Below are positions 9,012 through 22,027 of a stretch of DNA of 64,000 nucleotides, in pieces. The first letter of the stretch is position 1. Every line of letters starts with the position of its first letter. Where the stretch lies: the NCBI GenBank assembly GCA_942486035.1, contig CALNXK010000102.1:486001-550000 (forward strand), read 5' to 3'. Below the pieces are notes generated by a model. That model searched no databases and was not told the origin of the DNA. It saw only the letters and a list, made by a program, of their open reading frames with translations. Origin of the DNA: Porites lobata (taxonomy: Eukaryota; Cnidaria; Anthozoa; Scleractinia; Poritidae). Made by a program: the position numbers and the translations under genes.

Positions 9012-12000
9012 ATGGGAAAGGAAAAGACTCACCTTAACATCGTCGTTATCGGACACGTAGACTCTGGCAAGTCCACTACTACTGGCCACTTGATTTACAA
9101 ATGCGGTGGGATTGACAAGCGAACCATCGAAAAATTCGAGAAAGAGGCTGCAGAAGTAAGTTCTGTTTCTGTTCGCGTGTTGTGCAATTTGCCGTCTTTC
9201 AAGTAGGCCACAGTGAAGGCTGATAATGTAGTTTTTGAGGTTTGTTTCGTCGCGTACTGTTTCATCTATTAAAGCCAAGGTATTCCTGCTAATTTCCTCC
9301 AAATTTCATGTATCTCTCGCGCCAATTTTCGGTAGCACTTCTGCTTATGGTGATATGCTGGCATACAACGTTTTCATGTGTATTATTATCATTTTTTGCA
9401 AGAAGTGTCCACGCAAACTTGAAGGAGCTGTGTCACGAAATTCAGCTAAATTAGGCAATTACAAAATGCCGGTTAAATCCACGAGAAACACAAAAATAGC
9501 CGCTTAAAACATTAAAACACAACAGATACAACAGACACGAATGGGCAAAATTGAAGAAGATTGAAACGCATTAAAATGAGGGTTTTTGAAAACTGTTCAG
9601 CCTAACAGTTTTTCAAAGTTTATCTCTGCAGTTTGCAACTTCAAAAATAATGCTCAGGGCTGGGTTGTTCAAAGCTGGGTTAAGATAACCCAGGGTTAGT
9701 GCGAAATTTGAATAAAGATTTGAAACCTTGAAAAGTAGATTCAGTTTAATTCTTTCTGTCATCAAGTTGATGGTTGAATGCTCTTCAAAATAAGGGAGAA
9801 AATTATCCATGAAAATGCTTTTGAACAAAAGAAAAAGAAACCCGGGTGAAATTTAACCCTGGGTTAAGCACTAATCGGCCTTCGAACAACTGAGCCCAGG
9901 AGACATATTTGTTTGTCTCGAATCTCTGACTTTGTCATTTACATGTAATTTCTTTGCTTACTTTAAGTTCCATAGCGATTGAGGGTGAGTAATCAGCAAA
10001 ATTAAACAAAATGAACTGGACTGCCGTGACACAGCCCCTTTAAAGAGATAAGAGTTATGCAACAATTTTTCGACATTACTTTAAAACCCTAAAAATGCAC
10101 TGGAATTAGAAAAAAAACCTAAAGTAATGGTTTAGTTATGTCTATAATTACTCTACTACTATACCTCGCCCTGTGAGCAGCGGTTTCTCCGGGCTGGACA
10201 CTACACAACTAAGGAAGAGAAACCACTGCGAGTGGCTGTTTGCTTCTTTGATCAAGCCTAACTTTGAACAGGTAGAACTTGTTTAAAAACAAGTTAAGGC
10301 TCTCACACATTTGCTTACGCTTATAACTGTTGCTTTAGTGTGAGCCTGCCATGAATTTGTGCTCTTTCAGTCTTCATCCCAATTTTTCCTACCCAGTTTG
10401 TCTAATGTAGGCCAACCAATGTTGAATTCCAAGGGACCATATCCAATTTCATAAAGAGAAGAGAAATTTTGCTGCGCCTTGTTTATGTTCTCTGCAAAAC
10501 TTGAAATAAGGCATTTCCACATCGCAGTCATGCAAAAAGGGCAAAGAGATTGAAAAGCAGTATGTTTACTTGTCAAAAATTGGCTTTGCATTACAATTTG
10601 ATCACAAGATCTTGAGTGTTATGCTCTTACTACAGTATTCTGCACAAGTCCCTTTTAAATTGGACTCAATTCACAATTTTGAGAACAAAGTCATTGTAAA
10701 ATGTAAAAGGTTGCTCGGTGTTGTTAGTGGAAAATAGTTCTATTATATCACCAATTTTGCACCAAAGTTGCTGATTGTAGGCTGGGAGGCATTTTTTCAT
10801 CATGCTCTATCTGAAGATCTTCAGTAGAATCACATTAACTTATGAAACTTGCCAATGAGATGGAAGCTAGTGCATTCAAAGGCTGGAGAAACTGGGGAGC
10901 AACTGGGCATGGGGAGGAAGGCATCCATTTCATCCTCACAAGGAACTAAAACCAAAGGCACCATGAGTATATAATTTTCTCTGATTCAACAACAATATTA
11001 AAGCAGTCCGTTGGGGATAAAATCAAAGAATGTTTTGATGGCACTATTGATCTTTTCTTGTAAAGGACTGGGAATTCAGCAAGCTGAATGACCTTACTTA
11101 CTGGCGAGACAAACCTAGAAACCTGGTCAATCCTAACATTTTCGCCTGGGCGGAATAGAGTACCGAAGTGTGACGTCATGGAAAATGAAATTTGTGAAAT
11201 TATGGGATTTGTTAAAATATTCTGAAAGAACAACGTCCAAGGCGCCTACTCGCCAAAAATGAGCAATTTGGGGCAGATTGTCTCTGAGATAATAGCCCAG
11301 TTATGCTCCGGTGACTCCATACAAATCCTTCTAAATCTTACCCGCTTCCTAATCTTATGAACCAAGCCAAATTTAGAAGGATTTGTATGGAATCGTCTCA
11401 GCATAACTTGTCTAATATCTCAGAGACAATTTGCCCCGAATTGCTAATTTTTGGCGAATAGGCGTCTTGGACGTTGTTCTTTCAGAATATCTTAACAAAT
11501 CCCATAATTTCGCAAATTTCATTTTTATGACGTCATCACTTCGGTACTCTATTTGTGTTTTGGTTAACTGGTGAAGTCATCTCTATTATGATAACATTGC
11601 TGAAAGTTTTATTGATTGCTCTTTCCATGTTAGATGGGCAAGGGATCCTTTAAATATGCTTGGGTCTTGGACAAGCTCAAAGCAGAGCGTGAACGTGGTA
11701 TTACCATTGACATTGCCCTGTGGAAGTTTGAAACAACGAAGTACTACATAACTGTCATTGATGCCCCTGGTCATCGTGACTTCATCAAAAACATGATCAC
11801 TGGAACATCACAGGTTAGCCACAAATTTTCACTCAGTTAAAAAAGAAGCTCTTGAAGACAATCTCTGCAGTAATATTGTAGTTTCAGGGAGAATGTCAAA
11901 TGCTAGACTCGAAACTTTTTTGTAGCGACAAAAATGGGGGTTGCCATAAAAATGAAGCAGCATCACTTCACCCAGCCTCCCCGTTTTAAAAGAGGCAAGT

Positions 12001-15000
12001 CAGCCTGGTTAAGCATGTTTACCCATTTTGTTGGGCTGGCTTGACTCTTGCGTTATTTCTTTATATTTTTTTGTTGTGTTTGTATGAAAGGCAGCTGGCC
12101 TGCTTGTGAGATCTTGTGTTTCTTGGAACAAGGTCTCCTCCATAATATGCAATATTGCATGCAAATTACACAAGAAGTACACATGCAAATACACATGCAA
12201 AAAATACACACAATAGTACATAAGAATACTTTGAATATCCGTCGTGCAAGGATGTAGCTAAGAAAATGATAAGCAGGCTTTTTGGTTAGTCAAGCTGGCT
12301 GTTTTACTTATCTCCATCTCTAAGATTCCCTCATGTCTTTGTTTTCCTTTCAATTTGAGCTGGTGATAAGCTCTTTTTCAGCTGGAGAAATTAGCTTGCG
12401 GCTGGCTTTTAGCGACATCCCCCTGATCATGTGATCTTAAGATGCCGAAATTTCATTGGGTTAGCATTAGAAAACAGAAAACAGAGCCTGATACAAACCT
12501 TCTGTGAAATGGCTGCCGCCCACTTTTTTCATTGATTGACATTTGCCGAATCAGCCAACCAAAATTACGTCCGTTGCTTGTTTATCTAGTATGCAAATTT
12601 TTCATGCGTGGGAAAAATGCAGACTGGCTGACTTATAAAATAGCTTTTATCTTTTGATTTTTTTCCATCTAAGAATAAAACAGTCAGTACAATCACATTT
12701 AACTTCTTGAGAGATTAAAAGAGATCTAAAAGGTTATTTCTGTTGGTGTAGAAGGTTAAGGATTTTCGAAAAGACAGCGACATGATGTCCTACTTGTTTT
12801 ATTATTTTGGCTAGGCGCGCTCGAATTTAAAATACTGAAATTTCTTTTTTCCTGTTACCTTAATATTTTCATGAATCAAAAATATGAATTTTCTGAATTT
12901 CCATGGGACATATCGAGGCATAATTTCCTACCATAAGACCATAAAACAATAAAATAGACTCCAAAATCGATCCTTCTCTCCGCCGATGGCGGATCATTCA
13001 CGAAAACAACCACGCAAGGAATAACTGCTTTCAAATTAAGTTGTCCTTCTTGTAATTTTAGTGGAAGAAACAATCTGGCTTCAGCTGAGGCTATCTAATG
13101 CTAACCATTTCATTGGTTCCCTGGTGTTCTTTTTTTTTTTTTTATATTACCTTGCACCACATTGGTCCGTCTCACCTTGAGTATGTTAGCCACAAACTCT
13201 ACTGTATGCTGATTAACCCTTTTAAGTCCCAATAGTGACCAACATCAATTTTCTCCTAACAATATCCATAGATTGTCAAGTGCCACATCCATGAGAATTA
13301 ATCAAATGATCACAAAGAGAAAAATCTCTGATCTTTTATCAGTTTCTCCCAACTAATTCTGTAAGGAAATGTATAGAGATCAGTTTGGAGAATTTGTTTG
13401 TGGATATTGGGGCTTAAAGGGTTAATAAGCCATGTTGAGAAAAGCTCAAATAGTGAACATTTTGTAGAGATGACACCAAATCAAACTGTAAAATCTGTTT
13501 GTGTTTGTGTTCTTGAAATGGAATTTCAAGCGAAATCTTTTCTCTCAGTAAATGGCACATTGTTGTATTTGGTTGATTCAACACAAACAATACCCCTAGC
13601 ATTACAAGCAAAAGAAGCTACTGCTTATTTAGGCCAATGAAAATGGAGGTCTGGAAGAGCTACTGTACGACTTAATTGGTTGCATTGGTTCTTGACCAGT
13701 AAAAGTTTTGTTTCTCAAACAATTTAGGCTGACTGTGCTGTGTTAATTGTTGCTTCTGGAACTGGAGAGTTTGAAGCTGGTATTTCAAAGAATGGACAAA
13801 CCCGCGAACATGCATTGTTAGCTTTCACATTGGGAGTCAAGCAGCTTATTGTTGGTGTAAACAAGATAGACAGTACTGAACCACCCTACAGTGAGAAGCG
13901 CTTTGAGGAGATCAAAAAGGAAGTTGGTGCTTATGTCAAAAAAGTTGGTTACAATCCTAAAGCTGTTGCCTTTGTTCCCATATCTGGTTGGCATGGAGAC
14001 AATATGATGGAGCCAAGTGCAAATGTATGTATTCAACAGCTTGCCAGCAATAGGGAGCTTATGCAACGATGACTGCAACCCCAACAGCAAAAAAGCAATA
14101 GCTTAAGATTAACAAAAAACAACTCTGCACATGCAGCATGCTTTTTTTGTACAATTATTTGCTGTGATTGCTGGACTACAGCAATGACATTTCATGGAGA
14201 ATGTGGACAGAATTTTTCTGAACTTATTTACAGTCCTTAAGGACTCAACTTCAGAGAAAATCGGCAACATTTGGCAAATTGATTAGATGGAATAAGAGGG
14301 GTAAATTTTTAAACAGCATAAATTCACTTTTTAAGTGATGTTTCCACTGCTGTTGCTTTTGTGGTTGCTTAAGCTCTGTATTAGTACTAACTGGGTGACT
14401 TCTAGGCCTGTTTTCAAGAAACCCCTCTGCTTGAAGATACTGTATTTTCTGGTGTCTAAGTTGGGACAATTTTAAACTGGCAAAGAGATGCGACAAGCAA
14501 ATAACAATTCCATCATGCATAAAATTCAGCTTTTATAAAAAGCTTCAATAAGGTTGCAAAACAACAAATTTTCATTAAAAAAACATAAGGCTTAAGGCTC
14601 CTATACCTGCTGACAAAGAAGAAGTGAATTTTCTCTACGGAAACAACCTACCTAAAGATCTTAAAAGCAAAAGATCAGTTGCAAGCTTCCCAGCCAAGCC
14701 ATGATTCCGACTACTTAGCTAGATTTAATAGCTACTTTTTTAAGTAATAACTGGTCCATGCGAGGGTCTTCATTCGAGCAAATTAAACTCAGCAAACTGA
14801 ATTATTAGAAAATACAGAAAACTGCACATAAGGATTTGTTTTGCTCGCTTCAGTCAAATCCAGCTCCAGCAATTGTTTACGTGCAAAGAGTCGATTGTTT
14901 TGGAGTCACTGCCGGCAGTTGTTGTCCTCCGATACTTCACAGCGAGTGAAAGGAAAATTTGCGTACAGAAAGATAACAAAACTATGTAATTAAAACTGAA

Positions 15001-18000
15001 AAAGCTAAAGGAAAAAAACTCTGACTATTATTACTTGAGCAACAGAAAAATGATCGAAGTAGTCTTTTCTTCTCGAGTAAACTTGCTGGCTTTCTAAAGT
15101 TCCGAGGAAGTTTTAAGTTCTAAAGTTTGTTCACTCGCAAGCGTTAGCATTACGGTTCTTTGACACAAGATAAGGATAAAGCTGGTTCTGCAACGGTAAA
15201 TAAATCTGGGCAAGTAAAAAGACTAACCGTAACTACTAAAAACAGAATACAAGCGGGTTTTAATTCAGTCCGGCGAAAGAAGGCGAAGAACTGGACACAA
15301 TCAATTCACAAATCGAATGCACAATCGGTATCAGAAAAATACAAACCTCTCTGGAAATGTTGAAAACGTTTTATTCCTCCTCAGACTGACGGATGATCTG
15401 TTTTTACTCTAACATTGGTTGTTCTGAATCCAAAGTAATTTTCAAGTGACGAAAAAACAACAACAACAAAAACAAAAAAAAAGCCTTTACAAGGAGCAAA
15501 AGTTTGCACCTCGTGTTTTTCATTCAGTCTCAATCAGAACTCTCACAGAACTAGACAAACAAACGCAGGCGATAAGGGATGCGCAGAGGCTTGCGCAGAA
15601 CGTTTTTCCGCCCTGAAAGACCAACATTGACGTCATGTAGTCTCCAGTCTATCACGCGGCCATTTCAGAAACGTTTTCGTGAAGTTTTTGGAAATGCTCG
15701 GATTTTGATCTTTTATCTTTCTATAAAGGCTTGGGAAGAAAAATCTTTACCCAAATCTCACTTAGGATGGTTCTTTTTAGTGTTTGGTGAAGGTAAAGCG
15801 ACAAAAGAAAATATGTCAATTTTTTGCTTTATTTGACCTTTAAAAAACACCATTATTATTTTCTTATTTTTAGATGCCATGGTTCAAGGGATGGGCTATT
15901 GAACGTAAGGAAGGAAATGCCAGTGGAAAAACTTTGTTTGAGGCCCTGGATAGTATTTTGCCCCCGAAAAGACCCACCGATAAGCCTCTGCGTTTGCCCT
16001 TGCAGGATGTCTACAAAATTGGAGGTAAATATAATGTGTAACGTTCAGTCAACCCTCCACTAATGGTCACCTCTCTACAATGGCCACTTTTTTTGCCCCG
16101 ATGGATAGTCCATACATTGACTCTTGAATAAACCTCACTACAACAGCCATCTCTCTACAATGGCAACAACCACTACAGTGCATCCCAAACTGCCAAAATA
16201 ACCCCTCTACAACGGCCAGTTTTTTTCAGCGGCTTATGAAAAAGTCAAGAATGGTCCTTAAATTATTTTAATCCGTAGGCACATCAGTGATTAATTGCTG
16301 CAACCCTATTTTGGATTGTGCTCCATTTATACTGCTGAAGTAAACATAAATTGTCTATGATACTTACGAACCTTGCTGGTTTTGTCACATGGACATTTTG
16401 ATTCAAAACATCAATTCTTTATATAATATTATTTCTGATTGGATTACCATTATGGGATACAGTAGGCATGAACTTGGCGCAACAAACATGTTGTGATCTG
16501 CATAATGGCCACTTTCTTCTGTCCCCAAGGTGGCCATTGTGGAGGAGGTTCGACTATTATTTACCAGAAAAGCTGTCCTTCCCTCACTCCCCCCTCCCTG
16601 CAAGTGAAATTTAACAAGTACAAAAGATAAAAGAGATACTCGAAAGAAAATGTTACCACAGCCTGTTTGGTACAAGTGCAAACAAGTTGTTCTCATGGAT
16701 CCATAAACAGGGGATGGGTTTATTAGTAATTAGAGACGGGATGGTGATAACGCAGTAGGTGTTTAAGGTTCAGAAAGGCATCAAGTCAGGTTGTAATGTT
16801 CTGGTGGGGTAGACTGTTGCATTTACAATAAACAGGTCCTAATTATGTGACTTACATAATCTCTTTTAACCTACTTAAAAGGTATCGGAACAGTTCCTGT
16901 GGGACGTGTGGAGACTGGAATCCTCAAGCCTGGGACAGTTGTTACTTTTGCTCCTCAAATCCTTTCCACTGAGGTCAAATCTGTGGAAATGCACCATGAA
17001 GCCCTTGCAGAGGCTTTGCCTGGAGACAATGTTGGCTTTAACGTTAAGAACGTTTCTGTAAAAGATGTTAAGCGTGGTAATGTTGCTGGGGATAGCAAAA
17101 ACGATCCTCCAAAAGGAGCCAAAAACTTCACTGCTCAGGTATGTTGGTGAAAACTCATCAACCCTCATCTGCCCTTGTAATGTGTTTTTTAAATAAGATG
17201 AAATAGATCAAATAAAGCCTGTTTCAGACGCCGCTCTGCTCATGTTCCGAACGTGATGAATTAAGTGAGGCAAAGAGTGGTGTCTGAATCAATTTTGGTA
17301 TGGCAGTTTTAGTCTGGTGTGGCAAAAGTGTCAAGTTGGACAGAGTCTGTCCAAGTTTTGTCGAACTTAACTTAGGCTCAACACACTGTGCACTGTCTGA
17401 ATCAGATGTCACGCCAGTGTCGCTCTAAAGTTAAACTTATTCAATTAGGTTCAGCACATGAAAAGTATAGTGTCTGAACCAGGCCTAACTGACCTCAGGT
17501 TAAACAAGGAGATGCCTGAAAGTGTTAATTCATGATAAAGCAGAACAATAAACATCGTATGTACATTGATTAGGAACTCTATCACCAGCGATATTTAATG
17601 TCAATATGGATTCTACAGTAAAAGCAAAATGGTGATGATGCAATAAAAGAAGCATACTTTGGGATTCAATAGTGATAAATTCAATAGGTGTTAAATGGTA
17701 TATGTTGCAGTGAAAACCAACAAAAGTACTTCGACTTAACTTTTAAATTCAAGAGTATCCTTGCAGTGTGAAAATTGCCTGAAAAGTCCAGCAACCTACA
17801 TTCAATTATTCATCTCTACCTCTATCTCTTTATTTCTTGAGAAAGACACTCAGCATGGGAAATGTAAGACCATTGCATTGTGTTGTGCAGTGTACCCCTA
17901 TAATAATATTATTTGATAAAACTGAGTATGATCGAAAGAATTGTGGTAATTGAGGATGGTGTTATCTGCTGCCTCTGCAGAAGACACCCTCTAGGATCTA

Positions 18001-19004
18001 CATAATTCTTCAGATCATAAGAAAGCTGTATCCAATTCCTGTAAGAAATATTATAACATTCATTCAAAATAATTCATACCTTAAACATTCTTACCTCAGT
18101 TGATGTTCTTGTCTTCATTTTGTGTTTCTCAACAAATTTAGGTTGCTGTTCTCTATCTGTTTAGTTGAGCTATTCCTTCTTCACAAAACGTATGAAATTT
18201 TCTGCCATTTTCTCCAACTCTACCAAAGCAACTGAGCATCTGTAACCTTGTGCCTGAGGCTTTTCCATTGCCATCCCATTTTATTATTATTGATGCATTT
18301 TACCAGTTATCCCAAAGTTCTTTCATATTTGGTCAAAACTGGCTGGTTATGAAGAATAATAAGCCACGTGGATTTGAGCCAGTCAGATACAGAAAGAACG
18401 ACATCTGTAAAAAATTGGGCTCGATATGCCAAATAGTTATAAGAAAATCTCTTTGAATTTCCATAGATATCACTTGCCAACAGCTGAAAATTCCACTTAC
18501 TGCTTTAGTTAGATAATTATAATACCCTGACAACGTTTGTTGAACAAGAGCTGACGCATTCATCGTTCATCAATGTTGAACCATGTGCAACTGTCTTAAA
18601 GAGGTTAAAGTGACATTTAAGTAGCACATTCTTGTCTTTCTATGCAGGTCATTGTTATGAACCATCCAGGGGAAATTCATGGAGGATACTCACCAGTCCT
18701 TGATTGCCACACTGCTCATATTGCCTGCAAATTCAGTGAGATTTTACAGAAGATAGATCGCCGCAGTGGTAAAGTATTGGAGGAAAATCCCAAAGCTGTC
18801 AAGTCAGGAGATGCTGCCATGATTGTTATGATTCCATCCAAGCCAATGTGTGTGGAGACATTCCAAGAGTATCCACCTCTTGGCCGCTTTGCTGTGCGTG
18901 ACATGAAGCAGACGGTAGCTGTTGGTGTTATCAAGAAAGTTGAGAAGGAGGAAAAGACCCAGGGTAAGACGACCAAGTCAGCCCAGAAGAAGGGAGCAAA
19001 GTGA
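9012..19004 (+). CDS. EEF1A: Elongation factor 1-alpha (eEF1A), complete
   Basis: GTPase that delivers aminoacyl-tRNA to the ribosomal A site in the cytosol. Coding exons: 9012-9155, 11634-11813, 13728-14024, 15874-16024, 16882-17138 and 18648-19004. All borders are GT-AG and the phases close (0,0,0,1,0), giving 461 aa, the usual family length. GTP-binding motifs are intact: GHVDSGKST at residues 14-22, DAPGH at 91-95 and NKID at 153-156. The switch I region (RGITIDIALWKFET) is present, followed by domain II (GIGTVPVGRVETG) and domain III (PVLDCHTAHIACKF, PPLGRFAVRDM). The C terminus is Lys-rich. The codon usage and intact frame argue for a functional gene, not a processed pseudogene. The promoter shows a CRE-like site, a TATA box and a TOP-type start, as expected for a highly expressed, growth-regulated gene. 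Introns carry several MITEs (9657, 11154, 13213, 17217). Confidence 0.98.
9657..9899. mobile_element. MITE with CTGGGTTGTTC / GAACAACTGAGCC ends in EF1A intron
   Basis: Inverted ends share the CCCAGGGTTAGTGC / GCACTAATC and AACCCTGGGTTAA motifs. About 243 bp, no coding capacity. This style of element is common in cnidarian genomes as far as I recall; superfamily not determined. Confidence 0.65.
11154..11554. mobile_element. ~400 bp long-arm foldback element in EF1A intron
   Basis: The ends AATAGAGTACCGAAGTG and CACTTCGGTACTCTATT are inverted copies. The arms are about 180 bp each and nearly identical (for example CAACGTCCAAGGCGCCTA against TAGGCGTCTTGGACGTTG). The arms meet around 11330-11350. 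The high arm similarity suggests recent insertion or arm homogenisation. No clear target duplication seen. Confidence 0.8.
13213..13425. mobile_element. TTAA-flanked MITE, copy 1 (piggyBac-like)
   Basis: Starts TTAACCCTTTTAAGTCCC and ends GGGGCTTAAAGGGTTAA. TTAA target sites with CCC-type ends are the piggyBac superfamily signature. The other copy, at 33324-33537, is in inverted orientation. Both are about 213 bp. Non-coding. Confidence 0.7.
16045..16215. repeat. Degenerate repeat with CTCTCTACAATGGCC motifs
   Basis: Four spaced copies of the theme TACAATGGCCA or ACAACGGCCAG lie here, with an inverted echo around 16495-16560 (AATGGCCACTTTCTT, GTGGCCATTGTGG). It looks like a decayed DNA transposon spanning much of this EF1A intron. 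Confidence 0.45.
17217..17484. mobile_element. MITE with GCCTGTTTCAGAC / GTCTGAACCAGGC ends
   Basis: Inverted ends flank about 268 bp, with repeated inner GTGTCTGAA motifs. It lies in the last EF1A intron. No coding capacity. Confidence 0.6.
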
Positions 19005-19172
19005 ACTGCGGTGCATATTTTCAATTCCAAAAGACTCCTCCTGCAAGTCAATCATGCTGTTGTTGTGAAATGGCTTCTTTTATATTTGTTTCATCGCAAA
19101 TCTGTGAGGAGGCGGAAACAGCCTGTTGTGCTGTTTCCACTAAAATTCTGAAGGATAAGTGTACTTGGTAGA

Positions 19173-19178
19173 AATAAA
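19173..19178 (+). terminator. EF1A poly(A) signal
   Basis: An AATAAA hexamer lies 168 bp after the stop codon and is followed about 25 bp later by the GT-rich stretch GTGTTCTGGTGTG, the usual downstream element. Confidence 0.7.
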
Positions 19179-19250
19179 TATAATTAAGTTACAGCGAGTG
19201 TTCTGGTGTGCATATTTCAAAAAAGTGTAACGTTGGTCTGTTATGACCTC

Positions 19251-19282
<32 letters not shown>

Positions 19283-19393
19283 ATAAGGTCAAGAGAACAA
19301 GCAAAATACGAGGCCGTAATACACCATAGTGTCCTGGTTTAACCGGTTTACAACAGGGCGAATACCGGCGGATGCAAAAGGAGCAACTGTGGC

Positions 19394-19592
19394 TGACAGA
19401 ATCAGGATGTCTTGGATACTCTCATTAGAAAATAGAAGCCAAAATACCATTTTTCTTTTGCAGTAAAATAATTAACCTCTCATTCAATGGTTTGGCATAT
19501 AATACGCGCGAACATTTTGCTAATTGTTGACGTCATTCTCACAGACAGAATCAGGATGTCTCTGAATACTCTTACCAAAAAATAGAAGCCAA
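19394..19592. repeat. Short direct repeats, otherwise empty intergenic stretch
   Basis: AGAATCAGGATGTCT followed by an AATAGAAGCCAA phrase occurs twice, about 150 bp apart. Apart from this I see nothing recognisable between the EF1A poly(A) site and 20302. Confidence 0.5.
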
Positions 19593-20301
19593 TTGCGATC
19601 GTGTTATAAACCTGATAAAATATTACCCATGAAGGGAAATAATTGCGAAGGAAATAATAGCGCCTAAGGTATAACAAGAATCGCTGAAAGGCGAATTTGA
19701 CTGGGCTGCCAAGGGGCCATTTTTTCTGAGGGGAGGGGGTGGCTGCAAACACTCCGGCCATCACATAATCTCATCACCAACCATTGCCTGACATAGAGAG
19801 AATCATAAACTCATTTGAACATTGTACCCTTTTGGAAGACTTTCGTAACGAGAAAAATGAGTCTCATTTTAAGTCGGGGCTGTACAGTCGCTTCTCAAAT
19901 TCCACCATTATGAATATAAATAAGCAATGAGCACATTACTTTCCTGTAAGGAATGACTTTCACACGTAGAGCAAGAATCGCAATAACTAAAAAAAGAAAA
20001 ATTGGCTGTCACATTTTAAACGGTTTAAACTTCAGCATAAAGTGAAAAGAAACCTCGAAAGCGACCCATCCTACCATCTTTTAAAAAAGGCACTGAAAAA
20101 CAATGATAGCGTGAGAGACATCTTTATTCAATGGATGTTTCCACACACACTAGCAATCGCGTTTTGGACGGGAGAAACTCATCAGAAGGGTTAAACTTCA
20201 AAAAGTTAAGGAAAACCGCAAAAGGTTCTTATTGTAGCATCTTTTTAAGGAGACGATGAAAAAGCACAGTACGCTAGCTTCAAACACATCTTCATTTAAT
20301 G

Positions 20302-20442
20302 GTAGCCTCCCCGCAGACGTCCGTTGGGGTTCGGTTGTTGTCACGCATTCATTTCTCCCCCACGGACGTCTGCGGGGTCCGTGGGGGAGAAATGAATGCG
20401 TGACAACAACAAAACCCCAACGGACGTCTGCAGGGAGGCTAC
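20302..20442. mobile_element. GTAGCCTCC near-perfect hairpin with 8-9 bp target duplication
   Basis: A 141 bp palindrome runs from GTAGCCTCCCCGCAGACG to CGTCTGCAGGGAGGCTAC with a GGACGTCTGCGGGGTCC centre. ATTTAATG flanks it on both sides. A shorter, more decayed relative is at 59091-59163. Confidence 0.8.
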
Positions 20443-20532
20443 ATTTAATGGCTGCCTTCGCTCAACATGCTTTATCGTTACCAAGTTAATAATTGATAGT
20501 GTTAATCATCAAGACAACGAAAATCCGCGGGG

Positions 20533-22027
20533 GAGTACTGTACAGTACCGCAAATGATCCCCAACCGAAAATGATCCCCAAAATGGACCGCAAATGATCC
20601 TCGACCGCAAGTGATCCCCAAAGTTGACCGCAAATGATCCCGTGAAAACTTCAGGAATGGAATGGATTTTATGGAACTGATTACAAAAAAGGACTGATTA
20701 TAAAAAAGGAACCTTTTTCTCGCGCCTTCTAAAGAAAAAGGGAAGGAGGACGCTTCATCTCGGGTCAATTTATACAAGGCCAAAAAACTGAAAGTGGAAT
20801 AAATCTGAAAAGGATATGGTATCAACCGTATACTTCTTCCTTTGTCAATTGCTTCAATTTTCTTTAAAGAACTGTTTCGTCGCTGAAAATTTAAGACAGG
20901 CAGGACGTTACGCAGAAAAAACTCTATTATTTTAACGCCCAAGCTCAACTTGTCTACTGAGGGATACAAAGCCGGGCACCCTGTACATAACAAGAGCTTT
21001 ATTGACTTTACTGATCTTTTTAGAAGTGTCGAATTAATTTTCAGAATATATAGTTTTGATTTTTCTCTGAAGTGTTAATTTTACGTGATAAAAAGCAAGA
21101 CATTGGTTCGTAACTTAGGAGTGCCCCAGGGCTGGGAGTGCCCGTTACGAAACAAGACATGATTTGAAATAAACACACGTCAAAATGCCCCCGAACTTAT
21201 CAATGTCCACAGGTTTCGGTTTATTTTGAAAGAGCAACTTGCTTACAGCTCATGAGATGTTGCGAATAGTTATATTGACGCTTATATGTATACCCATTTG
21301 TTGTGTCTTTGCTGGAGACAGTTGCCAGGAATCTCAGGAATCTAAACCTGGTAATGAGAAACGCAAAAGCGAGGCAAGCGGTAGTTATCGCGTGACAAAA
21401 CATCGTAGGAACCGTCACATTCACTGACTAAAAGAAAGTCGCTTATAATTATTCGGATCCATGAGGCACTTTAAAGAAAATTAAACAACCTAAAACCCTT
21501 ATTTAGCCGCAATGAAAAGCATTGCATTTCAAAAGAGGTCAAAGGAAATGCTCTTGCATTAAAGGACAAATCATGCTGACCAGAAACAACAGTAACCGCA
21601 GAAAATGCGCGTCATGACCTCGCAGTATGAAATAAGTGGCAAAAATCACATTTGCTCAGTCAAAACAGTTTCCAGCATTTTGGCATGAGGTAAAAGTCGT
21701 GTGTTGCCTACTGACTTCGTTTTTGCACTTGAATGATTTTTTTATTTAGTTTTTATTCGTGTATTTTATTTGTTATTTATTTAACGTTCAAAAGAATTTT
21801 TTTTGTAATAATAAAAACGTTGAAATTTAGACACGATGATCCGGTGCTAACATAAACGAGTCTTTAATTGATGTTTTCCATTCCTATTTTAATAACTTTC
21901 GGGATCATTTGCGGTCAACTTTGGGGATCACTTGCGGTCGAGGATCATTTGCGGTCCATTTTGGGGATCATTTGTGGTCTCGGGATCATTTGCGGTTGGG
22001 GATCTTTTGTGGTACTGTACAGTACTC
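20533..22027. mobile_element. 1.5 kb element with iterated-unit inverted ends
   Basis: The two ends are reverse complements over roughly 140 bp. Each starts with the self-palindromic GTACTGTACAGTAC. Each then carries about five units of the type GACCGCAAATGATCCCCAA, some variant, then a GGAATGGAA-like block. The interior shows no transposase similarity. A reverse-strand frame of 163 codons (20502-20993) begins inside the element and runs out through its left end; I consider it incidental. Probably a non-autonomous DNA transposon. No target duplication identified. Confidence 0.75.
21257..21427 (+). CDS. Candidate small secreted peptide inside the 1.5 kb element
   Basis: A 56-codon frame from an ATG. 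The first 20 residues (MLRIVILTLICIPICCVFAG) look like a signal peptide: one positive charge, a long hydrophobic core and a small residue before the likely cut. The rest is polar, rich in Glu, Ser, Lys, Arg and His, with one Cys and dibasic sites (KR, RR). No family recognised. It lies wholly inside the inverted-repeat element, with no clear promoter or splice evidence. It could be a captured host exon or chance. Confidence 0.22.
   Translation: MLRIVILTLICIPICCVFAGDSCQESQESKPGNEKRKSEASGSYRVTKHRRNRHIH

Noticed and set aside
17630..17777. Intronic C/D snoRNA candidate (GTGATGA)
   Set aside because: The first CTGA is about 140 bases away and there is no terminal stem.
20502..20993. 163-codon reverse-strand frame
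   Set aside because: It runs through the iterated end units of a mobile element and out of it, with no conserved motif; most likely chance.
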